Shown piece by piece: positions 47,739-55,692 of a stretch of 64,000 bases of DNA. The notes beneath the pieces were generated by a model. The model did not search any database, was not told the DNA's origin, and worked only from the letters and a program-made list of their open reading frames with translations. The position numbers were made by a program, and so were the translations under genes. The stretch's first letter is position 1, and every line of letters starts with the position of its first letter. This stretch comes from JBDHAC01 sp039588215 (GTDB lineage: Bacteria; Gemmatimonadota; Gemmatimonadetes; Palauibacterales; Palauibacteraceae): NCBI GenBank assembly GCA_039588215.1, contig JBDHAD010000039.1, positions 1-64,000 on the forward strand. The letters run 5' to 3'.

Positions 47739-49463
47739 ATGCAGCCGATGGCGTCGCAGCTGATCAAGTACCTTCCGCGTGCGGTGTTGATCGCCGCGCT
47801 CACGGGCGCTGGGCTTCCCTCCATCGCCGTCGCTCAGACCCTGAGCGCGGAGGCCTACCTCGACACCAATGAGCAAGCCGAGGCAGCGTACCGAGACGGC
47901 CGTTATGCGGATGCCGCGGCCGCGTTCCGGGCGCTCCTCGAGGCGAACCCGGGGGACGGCGACTTGTGGATCCGGCTCGCCAGGGCGCACGAACGGGCCG
48001 AAGACCGGCCCGAGGCCATCGAGTCCTTCCAGCGCGCGAAGGCGTTGGGCTACGGGACGGGGTATACGATCGACGTCTGGATCGCCGCTCTGTACGCGGA
48101 CATGGACGTTCCTGAGCAAGCATACGAGTGGCTCGAGCGGGCGCTCGCCGACGGGCTCGAGGGCCGCAACCGCATCAGCCAGCACCGCGCCTTCAAGCGC
48201 TATGAGGATGACGACCGGTACCGTCGCCTGGCTGGTCTCCTGCCGCAGCGCGCGTTCACCCGTGAAGAGGGCTGGCGGTACGACCTCGACTACCTCGTCG
48301 AGGAGATCCGGCGATTGCACGCGGCCTTCGAGCGCCCCGCGTTCTCGCCCGAGTTCGACGCGGCCATCGCCGACATTCGGGCTGGGATCCCGGGCCTGAC
48401 GGACGAGCAGATCGCGAACGAGCTCAAGCGGCTCGTGGTGATGCTTGGCGACGGTCACAGTGGGATCTGGTCGGTTCCTCAGGGCGAGGTGCGATTCTCC
48501 GGCCTCCCGATCGACGTCTATTTGTTCAGTGATGGGCCATTCATCGTCGGAGCCGGGGGCGCGGATGCGCAGGAGCTGATCGGGAGCCGGTTGCTCGAGA
48601 TCGGGGGCCGCCCGGTCGACGAGCTGGTGCCCGGCGTCGAGCCGTACCTGGCGGTCGACAACCCGATGGGTGTGCGCTCGGGGACACCGGCCCTCATCAC
48701 GCGGATCGACCTGCTCGAGGAGCTGGGAGCGACCCGTGACGGAGACGCCATGTCGGTGACCGTTGCCGACCCCGCCGGGACCACGCGCACCGTGACCCTC
48801 ACCGCCGGTCTACCCCGACGCACCTGGCGCCTGACCGGACCACCCGCCGGCGCGTCGACGCCCGCTCCGCTCTACCTCAGCAACCCATCGAGAAACATCT
48901 GGCTGGAAGAACTGCCCGACGCCGACGCCGTGTACGTCCAGTATAACCAGGTGGGGAACGAGCGTGGAAATACGGTCGCCGCGTTCGCCGACACCCTGCT
49001 CGCGACGCTGGAACGCACCCGTTCTACGAGCGTGATCGTGGATGTCCGCCGGAACGGGGGTGGCAACAACTTCCTCAACTGGCCGCTGGTTCGGTCGCTC
49101 ATCCGGTTCGAGAGCGGCGCCCCCGATCGGAGGATTTTCGTGCTCCCCGGACGCCATACGTTCTCGGCGGCGCAGAACTTCGTGAATTGGGTCGAGCGGC
49201 TGACCGATGCCGTGTTCGTGGGAGAGCCGACCGGTTCACGCCCGAACTTCACGGGCGAGACCACGCCGGTCACCCTGCCGTACAGCGGTCTCCAGGGGAG
49301 CATCTCGTCGCGCTACTGGCAGGATTCGCACTCGAACGACGACCGGCTGTGGATCGCGCCCGACATCCCCGTCGGGCTCTCCTCCGCGGACTACTTCTCC
49401 AACCGGGATCCGGTCCTGGCAGCGGTCCTACGTCTGATCGAGAGCGGTCGCGCCATCTCCTGA
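47739..49463 (+). CDS. Secreted TPR-S41 family peptidase-like protein
   Basis: 574 residues. A signal peptide (about 1-33, ending AVAQT) is followed by TPR-like repeats (YLDTNEQAEAAYRDGRYADAAAAFRALLEANPG). From about residue 185 it is an S41/C-terminal-processing-peptidase domain: VIVDVRRNGGGNNFLNWP, then LPGRHTFSAAQNFVNWVE with the likely nucleophilic Ser, and GEPTGSRPNFTGET. A PDZ-like region covers about 270-320. GGGAGAG precedes the ATG. The catalytic Lys is not obvious, so activity is uncertain. No clear operon partner is present. Confidence 0.75.
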   Translation: MQPMASQLIKYLPRAVLIAALTGAGLPSIAVAQTLSAEAYLDTNEQAEAAYRDGRYADAAAAFRALLEANPGDGDLWIRLARAHERAEDRPEAIESFQRAKALGYGTGYTIDVWIAALYADMDVPEQAYEWLERALADGLEGRNRISQHRAFKRYEDDDRYRRLAGLLPQRAFTREEGWRYDLDYLVEEIRRLHAAFERPAFSPEFDAAIADIRAGIPGLTDEQIANELKRLVVMLGDGHSGIWSVPQGEVRFSGLPIDVYLFSDGPFIVGAGGADAQELIGSRLLEIGGRPVDELVPGVEPYLAVDNPMGVRSGTPALITRIDLLEELGATRDGDAMSVTVADPAGTTRTVTLTAGLPRRTWRLTGPPAGASTPAPLYLSNPSRNIWLEELPDADAVYVQYNQVGNERGNTVAAFADTLLATLERTRSTSVIVDVRRNGGGNNFLNWPLVRSLIRFESGAPDRRIFVLPGRHTFSAAQNFVNWVERLTDAVFVGEPTGSRPNFTGETTPVTLPYSGLQGSISSRYWQDSHSNDDRLWIAPDIPVGLSSADYFSNRDPVLAAVLRLIESGRAIS

Positions 49464-49523
49464 TCGAGCTTCGGAAGACTGACCCGGCAGGACCTCTCGC
49501 GCCGACCCGAGTTGGACCACGGG

Positions 49524-51002
49524 TCACAGAGCCGCCTCGGTGGCCCGGAAGAGCACATCGTCGGGGATATCGGCCTCTCGTTTCCAGCGGGCGCTCGCCG
49601 TCCATGCACCGGGGTCGGCGCCACGGAGTCGGTTCTGCCGCGCGAGCGCGGCCACGGGCTGGTCCGGCAGCCTCGGCGGCGGTCTTCCTCGCCCCGCCAG
49701 ATGGACCGACCCCTGGGGATCGCGAAACGCCGGCCGTCCTGTTCCCCACCATTCGATAATCCAGCCGCCCTCGTGCACGAGGCGATGATGATGGCGGCAC
49801 AAGAGCAGCGTGTTGTCCAGGCTCGTCTCACCGCCATCGGCCCAATGAACGACGTGGTGCGCCTCCGTGAAGCGGAGACCGCAGCCCGGGAACCGACATC
49901 CCCGATCCCGGATCTCAAGGGCCCGTCGTAGCGCCGGCGAGATCGTTCGGGTCCGGCGCCCCACGTTCAGCACGGGTCCCCGGTGCCCGTCACCCGAGCC
50001 GTTCGCCGCCCGGGTGAGGCAGACGAGGCCGGCGTCGCACGAGAGCCGGCGGGACGTTTCAGCTGAAACGCGCGTCCCGTCCTCCAGCTCCGAACGGCCC
50101 GGCTCACCGTCCTCGGCCAACGTCTCGTGGTCGACGTGCAGGACGACCTGATACCGCTCGGCACGGGTTCCCGAGATCGGAGCGTCAGTCGAGTCTGTAC
50201 CTTCACTCGAGCCGAATCCCGCCGCCAGCGCTCGCTCGGCCAACAGCCCCACCGCGTCGGCCCGCCGACGGGCCGCCTCTCGAGCGGTATCGGGGACAGC
50301 GTGACGCGCTGCCTCGGCCGCTGCCTCGGCCGCGTCTACGGGTGCCCGTTCCCGGACGCGCTGCCGCTCGCGGTACAGCGCGTCGCTCGCCGCCTCCACG
50401 GCCCGCATCAGGAGCGCCCCGACTTCGGGGTCCAGTCGGCCCTGCACCACGTACATACCGTCTTCGTCGGGGAACACCGACAGGGCGCGTGACCGGTGCC
50501 GCTCCCGCTCCCACGCCGCCTCGTCCTCGCGGCTGCCCTTCTTCCATGCCCGTACCATCCGCTCCAGCTGCGCGGTTGTGCACCCCTCGGCCAGCTCCAG
50601 CAGTTCGGCCTCCGTCTCGGCCTCCGCTACGCGGGACAGCGCACGGACCTGCGAAAAGGAGAGCTCGCCGCGCGACATCGCCGAACCGGTCCGGGGAAGC
50701 CCCTCGAGCGCACGGGCGACCCGTACGTGCTCGCGCGCCGTACCCAGGTCGAGACCCGCTCGGAACGACAGCCAGTGGGCGCAGCTGCGGTGACCCGCCG
50801 GCTCCCACCCTCGCAATCGATCGAACCGCGCGAGGAGGACCAGAAGGCGGTGTGTGCCCGCGTGGATGTGCGCGGCCAGCGTGGCAATCTCGTCACCCAG
50901 GTCCTCGACCACGTCCGGACCTGGACCGAGGGATCTCCCACGCCCCGAAGCGGCCCAGGTCTCCTCGGCAGGCTCCAGCGCCGCGAGCGCGGCGTATCCC
51001 AT
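49524..51002 (-). CDS. DUF222/HNH endonuclease domain protein (13E12-like)
   Basis: About 492 residues. The N-terminal two thirds are DUF222 (for example GWEPAGHRSCAHWLSFRAGLDLGTAREHVRVARAL and LSFSQVRALSRVAEAETE). The C-terminus has an HNH nuclease motif: RGCRFPGCGLRFTEAHHVVHWADGGETSLDNTLLLCRHHHRLVHEGGW. Members resemble mycobacterial REP13E12 proteins and are often multicopy. GAGGG five bases ahead supports ATG 51002 over the GTG at 51056. A tandem repeat lies upstream at 51107-51202. Its biological role is unknown; a mobile or DNA-processing function is often suggested. Confidence 0.85.
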   Translation of the reverse strand: MGYAALAALEPAEETWAASGRGRSLGPGPDVVEDLGDEIATLAAHIHAGTHRLLVLLARFDRLRGWEPAGHRSCAHWLSFRAGLDLGTAREHVRVARALEGLPRTGSAMSRGELSFSQVRALSRVAEAETEAELLELAEGCTTAQLERMVRAWKKGSREDEAAWERERHRSRALSVFPDEDGMYVVQGRLDPEVGALLMRAVEAASDALYRERQRVRERAPVDAAEAAAEAARHAVPDTAREAARRRADAVGLLAERALAAGFGSSEGTDSTDAPISGTRAERYQVVLHVDHETLAEDGEPGRSELEDGTRVSAETSRRLSCDAGLVCLTRAANGSGDGHRGPVLNVGRRTRTISPALRRALEIRDRGCRFPGCGLRFTEAHHVVHWADGGETSLDNTLLLCRHHHRLVHEGGWIIEWWGTGRPAFRDPQGSVHLAGRGRPPPRLPDQPVAALARQNRLRGADPGAWTASARWKREADIPDDVLFRATEAAL

Positions 51003-51106
51003 CGCGTCCCTCTCTCTCAGGCAAACACCAGATTCCTCTATCCCTGAAAGATGCACGACGCTATCAACGGGATATGAACATCAACCGGCTCTCAACGCGG
51101 CGGGGC

Positions 51107-51202
51107 GCGCCGCTCAGGATGCCTCGCGCCGGGGTGCGCCGCTCAGGATGCCTCGCGTCGGGACGCCGCTCAGGATGCCTCGCGTCCCGGGACGCCGCTC
51201 GG
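51107..51202. repeat. Tandem minisatellite upstream of the HNH gene
   Basis: CGCCGCTCAGGATGCCTCGC occurs three times (at 51109, 51138 and 51164) plus a partial fourth copy (51193), with a unit of 26-29 bases. The intervening bases vary slightly. It lies between the HNH gene start and the next gene stop; the remaining intergenic sequence shows nothing else. Confidence 0.8.
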
Positions 51203-51240
51203 CGGTGACGACCGTCCTCGCGACGCGCGCCTGGGCGTCT

Positions 51241-51654
51241 CTAGCCTGCCGAGAATGGTAGTGCCGGCTCTCGGTCACCGGCTGCGTAGCGCCACACGTC
51301 GATCAGGTCGATGATGAACGAGATTCCATCTGCGATGATCACCGCGAGGAGCCAGCGCCCCAGGCCGCCGCCGGTGCCGGCCTCCTGAAACCGGCCCCAG
51401 AGCCAGAGCAGCATCGGCCCCCACGCCAGCAGGTGCGGCAGCCCCAGCAGTCGCACGAACCCCTTGGCTCGCACGATCACGAGCATGAAGAGAAACGAGA
51501 TGGTCATCGCCCCCACGATGATCTGCCCCTCCGTTCTCCCGATGTAGAGAAGGCCGGGGATCATGTTGACCGCTGCGAGCAGCGCCACCCATGCCCGCCA
51601 GAACCACCCCAGGGACCAGATCCCGCGAACGAACTCCGACATCGCTTGGCCCAT
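51241..51654 (-). CDS. Four-helix integral membrane protein of unknown function
   Basis: 137 residues with about four hydrophobic segments (for example WVALLAAVNMIPGLLYIG, AMTISFLFMLVIV, LLGLPHLLAWGPMLLWLW and LLAVIIADGISFIIDLIDVWRY). ATG 51654 is preceded by GAGAGGAGATCAGTG, a good ribosome binding site; the longer frame to 51684 lacks one. It is conserved-looking but not recognised. It is transcribed away from the NCS2 permease gene, so it does not form an operon with it. Confidence 0.65.
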   Translation of the reverse strand: MGQAMSEFVRGIWSLGWFWRAWVALLAAVNMIPGLLYIGRTEGQIIVGAMTISFLFMLVIVRAKGFVRLLGLPHLLAWGPMLLWLWGRFQEAGTGGGLGRWLLAVIIADGISFIIDLIDVWRYAAGDREPALPFSAG

Positions 51655-51746
51655 CACTGATCTCCTCTCTCGCTTCTTAGGCAAGACCGACCGCCGTGGT
51701 GCGCGGGCGTTGACGCGCGACCGGCTGCGCCCTCCTCTTTGAGCCT

Positions 51747-53174
51747 ATGCCTTCAAAGCCGACAGACCACGTCGACGGTTCCGCGGGCGGCGCAGCGGGC
51801 CCCGACCCGAGCGCGGCCAAGTCCGCTTGGGACGATCTGCCGATGATCGTCGAGCCCGTCTACGGCATCGATGAGCGCCCAGAATCGTGGTGGGAGACCA
51901 TCCTGTACGGCTGGCAGCACACGCTGGTCGACATCTCGCCCTTCGTGCTGCCTCTCGCCGTCGCCGCGGCCATTGGAATGTCGGCGGGAGACTCCGCCCG
52001 GTTCATCAACTTCTGTCTGTTCTCGATGGGCGTCGCCACCCTGATTCAGACCACGATCGGAAATCGGCTCCCGATTATCCAGGGTCCCTCGGCCACGTTG
52101 ACCGGCACCATGGCCCCGATCGCCGCCCAAATCGGGCCGGCCGCCATGTGGGGGGGCGCGTTCCTCGGCGGCCTGATCGAGATGATGGTCGGTGGGGCAC
52201 GGCTGGTCGGTCTCATGCGGCGTCTCTTCCCACCGGTGGTCGCCGGCGTGGTCGTCGTCACGATCGCGCTCGCGCTCGGACAGCTCGCCGTGCGGCTCAT
52301 GGTGGGTGACGGGAGCGGGATCAACTTCGCCCTCGCCGCCACGGTCCTCGGTTTGATCGCGCTCCTCCAGATCCGCTTTCGAAACGTAGCCGGGGGCCTC
52401 CTCGCACGTGGCGCGATCTTCATCTCGATCTGGGTCGTCGGTCTCGGGCTCGGTGGCGTACTGGGCGAAGTCGATTGGGCCCTGGTCCGCGACCGGCCAT
52501 GGCTGGCCGCGCCCGCGCTGTTCCCCTACGGGGGACCGGGTCTCGGGTGGGCCTTCTCGTTCGCGGCCGCTGCGGCCATCCTCGCCGGCTACCTGGGCTC
52601 GATGGTCGAGTCGCTGGGGGACTACGCGGCCACCTGCGCCGTCGCCGGGGAGCGATACGAGGTGCGCCACATGAACCGCGGGATCTTCGCCGAGGGGCTC
52701 GGGAGCGCGATCGCCGCGACCCTGGGCGGGCTTCCGTGCACGAGCTACACGCAGAACGTGGGGATCATCGCGGCCACCCGCGTGGCGAGCCGGACGGTCG
52801 TGCGGATCGCGGCCGTCATCCTTCTCCTGTACGGGCTGAGCCCGAAGTTCGGGGCGCTGCTGGTCGCCCTCCCACGCTCGGTTCTGGGAGGCGTGTTCGT
52901 GCTCGTGTGCGGCATGATCGCGATCTCGGGTCTTCGGATTCTGGCCAGCGTGCCGGACAGCCCCTCCAACAACACGATCGTGGGCGCGACCCTCATCATT
53001 GCCGCGGGACTCCCCATCTACGCGCAGTTCGGACTCGGCGAAGCCTGGTTGAGCGAGGTGCCGTTGCTCCTCCGGCTCCTGATCACGAACTCGGTGGTCT
53101 TGGGGGTACTGCTCGCGGTGGGTCTGCACGCGCTGTTTCGATTCGGGTTGCGCCCGACAGGAGGTGTCCCATGA
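51747..53174 (+). CDS. NCS2 family nucleobase (uracil/xanthine) permease
   Basis: 475 residues with about 12-14 hydrophobic helices. The N-terminal VYGIDERPESWWETILYGWQHTLVDISPFVLPLA and GPSATLTGTMAPIA are family-typical. The NAT signature TQNVGIIAATR is present (helix 10 region), which contacts the substrate in uric acid/xanthine transporters. MVESLGDYAATCAVAGE is the conserved helix-8 segment with the substrate-binding Glu. It is a proton or sodium symporter of purines or pyrimidines; specificity cannot be read. It overlaps the next gene by ATGA. Confidence 0.9.
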   Translation: MPSKPTDHVDGSAGGAAGPDPSAAKSAWDDLPMIVEPVYGIDERPESWWETILYGWQHTLVDISPFVLPLAVAAAIGMSAGDSARFINFCLFSMGVATLIQTTIGNRLPIIQGPSATLTGTMAPIAAQIGPAAMWGGAFLGGLIEMMVGGARLVGLMRRLFPPVVAGVVVVTIALALGQLAVRLMVGDGSGINFALAATVLGLIALLQIRFRNVAGGLLARGAIFISIWVVGLGLGGVLGEVDWALVRDRPWLAAPALFPYGGPGLGWAFSFAAAAAILAGYLGSMVESLGDYAATCAVAGERYEVRHMNRGIFAEGLGSAIAATLGGLPCTSYTQNVGIIAATRVASRTVVRIAAVILLLYGLSPKFGALLVALPRSVLGGVFVLVCGMIAISGLRILASVPDSPSNNTIVGATLIIAAGLPIYAQFGLGEAWLSEVPLLLRLLITNSVVLGVLLAVGLHALFRFGLRPTGGVP

Positions 53175-53749
53175 CCGATTCGCAGGAAGCCGACCCGAGT
53201 ACCGCCGGCGCCGGAATCCCCGCAGGCCCGGTCCCTTCGAGATGGCCGGACGTGATCGGGGCCATCGGTATCGTGCTGAGCGCCATCATCTTCATCGACA
53301 AGCTGGACGATCTGCTCACCCTGACCTGGACGCAGGAGCAGTGGAGGGGGCTCGTCGGGGCGGATCTCGCCAACCTCATCGTCGACTCCCTGCCACCCTT
53401 GGCCGTGCGCCTGGTCACCAGCCTGGCGCACATGGCGCTCGCCGTGCTCCTGCTCGCCGGATGTCTGGCACTCAGGCGCCGCCGCCGCGCCGGGATCGCC
53501 CGATGCCGGGTCTGGGCCGCGCTCGCGATCGTCTGGGTCACGCTCGAGATCGGATGGGCCGCCTGGTGGCTCTCGCAGCGCACGGAGGAGATCACCCGAG
53601 CCGCTGGCGTCTCGCCCGCGGCGTGGCAGGGATACGCCGCGTTCGGGATCGCCGTGGCCCTCGTGCTCCTGCTCGCCTTCCCGGTGTTCCTGTTGATCTG
53701 GTTCGCGAGGAGGGACGTAAAGGCGGAGTACGAAACCTGGCCTGCTTGA
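53171..53749 (+). CDS. Small membrane protein coupled to the NCS2 permease
   Basis: 192 residues with four hydrophobic segments (VIGAIGIVLSAIIFID, a long one around AHMALAVLLLAGCLAL, VWAALAIVWVTLEIGWAAWWL, and AVALVLLLAFPVFLLIWFA). The start overlaps the permease stop (ATGA), so the two genes are translationally coupled. No domain is recognised. A role in permease assembly or regulation is plausible from the coupling alone. Confidence 0.6.
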   Translation: MTDSQEADPSTAGAGIPAGPVPSRWPDVIGAIGIVLSAIIFIDKLDDLLTLTWTQEQWRGLVGADLANLIVDSLPPLAVRLVTSLAHMALAVLLLAGCLALRRRRRAGIARCRVWAALAIVWVTLEIGWAAWWLSQRTEEITRAAGVSPAAWQGYAAFGIAVALVLLLAFPVFLLIWFARRDVKAEYETWPA

Positions 53750-53834
53750 CCCGCGTTCCAGACCCGTACGAGGTCGCCTACTAGCCCACGCCGCCCTAGG
53801 ATGGGCGGCCGTACTCCAGGCCCACGGAGGATCA

Positions 53835-54449
53835 ATGCAGCCGTCCATGCGACGTTACATCTGGCACACTCAGCATCTACGCGCGACTTTCCGATCCCGC
53901 TGGCTTCTGGCTCTGGTCCTGGCCGGGGCGCTGGGGGGCCTTCTGGTTCCACGTCGAGCCTACTCGCAGGAGGCCGAATGGCCCGACGCGGACCCTGAGG
54001 ACGTGGCTTCGGTCGACGCGATCATCGCCGCCCTGTACGACGTGATCTCCGGACCCGCCGGAGAGGCGCGCCACTGGGATCGCTTCCGGTCTCTCCACGT
54101 CCCCGAGGCGAGGCTCATCCCCACGGGCGCGGACCAGGAGACCGGCCAGGTCGGCTACCAGATGTTCAGTGTCGAGGAGTACATCGAGCGGGCGGGCCAG
54201 TTTTTGGAGCAGCGCGGGTTCTTCGAGAGCGAGATCGGGCGTGTGACGGAGGAGTTCAAAAGCATCACCCACGCCTTCAGCACGTACCAATCTAGCTGGA
54301 CCCCCGAGGACCCCGAGCCGTTCCAGCGCGGGATCAACAGCATCCAGCTCTTCCATGACGGCGACCGGTGGTGGATCGTGAACATCTTCTGGCGCGGCGT
54401 CCCGGGTGACGAGGCGATCCCGGACCGGTACCTGGGCCAGAGCGGCTGA
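53835..54449 (+). CDS. Secreted NTF2/SnoaL-like protein
   Basis: 204 residues. A signal peptide (about 1-45, ending RAYSQEAEW) is followed by a SnoaL-like alpha+beta-barrel: VDAIIAALYDVISGPAGEARHWDRFRSLHVPEARLIP, then an FLEQRGFFESEIGRVTEEF stretch, and NSIQLFHDGDRWWIVNIFW at the end. Such domains are found in exported proteins of unknown function with a cone-shaped pocket. CGGAGGATCA fixes ATG 53835. It precedes the cytochrome gene by 120 bases on the same strand, and may be in the same operon. Confidence 0.75.
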   Translation: MQPSMRRYIWHTQHLRATFRSRWLLALVLAGALGGLLVPRRAYSQEAEWPDADPEDVASVDAIIAALYDVISGPAGEARHWDRFRSLHVPEARLIPTGADQETGQVGYQMFSVEEYIERAGQFLEQRGFFESEIGRVTEEFKSITHAFSTYQSSWTPEDPEPFQRGINSIQLFHDGDRWWIVNIFWRGVPGDEAIPDRYLGQSG

Positions 54450-54569
54450 GCCCCGCCGGAAGCTGTTGCGCGCGATTGAAACTGGTTCGCCCTGTATGGC
54501 GTTGATGAAGGTCGGCCACTTCGGCCGAAGGAGATGAGGCACGCTGACAGAAACGAGACACGGAGAGCG

Positions 54570-55331
54570 ATGATGCGAATGTTTCGACGATTGGTGGTGC
54601 CGGGTGTGGTGCTCGGGGCGGCTCTCGCCCTCCCGAACCCTGCGGCGGCCCAAATCCCCGAGGAGTTCCACAACCTCCAGGTGCTGCCGGAGGACATCGC
54701 GCAGCGCGAGCTGATCGGGGTGATGCGGGGCTTCGCCCTGGGTCTCGGCGTCCGGTGCACGCACTGTCACGTCGGCGAAGAAGGCCAGCCGTTCTCCGAG
54801 TACGACTTCGAGTCAGATGACAAGGAGACCAAGCGCAAAGCGCGCTTCATGCTCCAGATGGTCAGTTACCTGAACGACGAGCGGCTGCCCGGACTGACCG
54901 AGATCGCCGAGCGCGCCGAACCCGCGGTCAAGGTCACGTGCGAGACCTGTCACAACGGCAAACCGCTTCCCCGGTCGATCGGCGAGGTCCTCGTCCAGAC
55001 GATCGATGCCGATGGGATCGACGCGGCGGTCGCCAAGTACGGCGAGCTGCGGGAGGAGTTCTACGGCAGCGCGGCCTACGACTTCAGCGAGCTGGCTCTA
55101 CTCCTGGTCGCAGGCGACCTGGGCCGGGCGCAGCCCGATGCGGCCAGGGCGCTCGCCGAGCTCAACCTCGAGCACTACCCGGAGTCGGTGAACAGCTGGC
55201 TGCTGCTCGGGCAGCTGAACATGCAGAGCGGCGACACGGACGCGGTGCGCGCCGCGGTCCAGAAGGCGCTCGAGATCGATCCCGAGAACCCGCAGGCCGC
55301 GCGGTTACTCTCTCAGCTTGAAGGGAACTAA
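54570..55331 (+). CDS. Dihaem photosynthetic-reaction-centre-type cytochrome c with TPRs
   Basis: About 253 residues. A signal peptide ends AAAQIPEEF. Two haem-binding motifs are present: CTHCH (residues 63-67) in RGFALGLGVRCTHCHVGEEG, and CETCH (124-128) in KVTCETCHNGKPLPRS. The surrounding sequence (NLQVLPEDIAQRELIGVMRGF) is that of the photosynthetic reaction centre cytochrome-like family, frequent in non-photosynthetic Gemmatimonadota and Acidobacteriota. The C-terminal 90 residues are TPR-like (YPESVNSWLLLGQLNMQSGDTDAVRAAVQKALEIDPENPQAARLL). GGAG five bases ahead fixes ATG 54570. It is a periplasmic electron carrier or sensor. Confidence 0.85.
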   Translation: MMRMFRRLVVPGVVLGAALALPNPAAAQIPEEFHNLQVLPEDIAQRELIGVMRGFALGLGVRCTHCHVGEEGQPFSEYDFESDDKETKRKARFMLQMVSYLNDERLPGLTEIAERAEPAVKVTCETCHNGKPLPRSIGEVLVQTIDADGIDAAVAKYGELREEFYGSAAYDFSELALLLVAGDLGRAQPDAARALAELNLEHYPESVNSWLLLGQLNMQSGDTDAVRAAVQKALEIDPENPQAARLLSQLEGN

Positions 55332-55692
55332 CAGCCGGGCACTTTTTTCACACCCGGGCCAAACCGTAGCCTACCCACGCCCCGGGGACGCGTCGCGTGC
55401 CGCGACGCGTCCCACCGTGACACAGCCGCCGAGCTTCTTCCCGTAGCCAAGAACCGAACGGGACCCCGCTGAGTCCGAGTCGCCCCTAAAGCCCCAGTCG
55501 GATCTGACTTCCGACGCTTCCGAATCACGTGCCGATCGCCCTGAATCCGGTGGCCGATCGGAACTGGGGCCGTGACTCCGCACCAGAACGGGGCCTGAGG
55601 TCTCGCTTGGCATACGTGCTGCTCAACACCCCCCTAAGCTCGCGAGGTAACCGCAGTTTCGTTCGCCGTTTACGGGAGGCTGTTCGGCGCGC
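55332..55692. other. Intergenic region before the polysaccharide cluster
   Basis: These 361 bases contain a strong hairpin at 55385-55413, described separately, and no recognisable gene. The stretch 55500-55690 lies upstream of the glycosidase-GT2 gene and must hold its promoter, but no clear boxes are visible. Confidence 0.4.
55385..55413. terminator. Perfect 13-base inverted repeat, hairpin after the cytochrome gene
   Basis: GGGACGCGTCGCG and its exact complement are separated by TGC, 53 bases after the cytochrome stop. No T-tract follows, so intrinsic termination is uncertain; it may instead stabilise mRNA or bind a protein. Confidence 0.4.
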
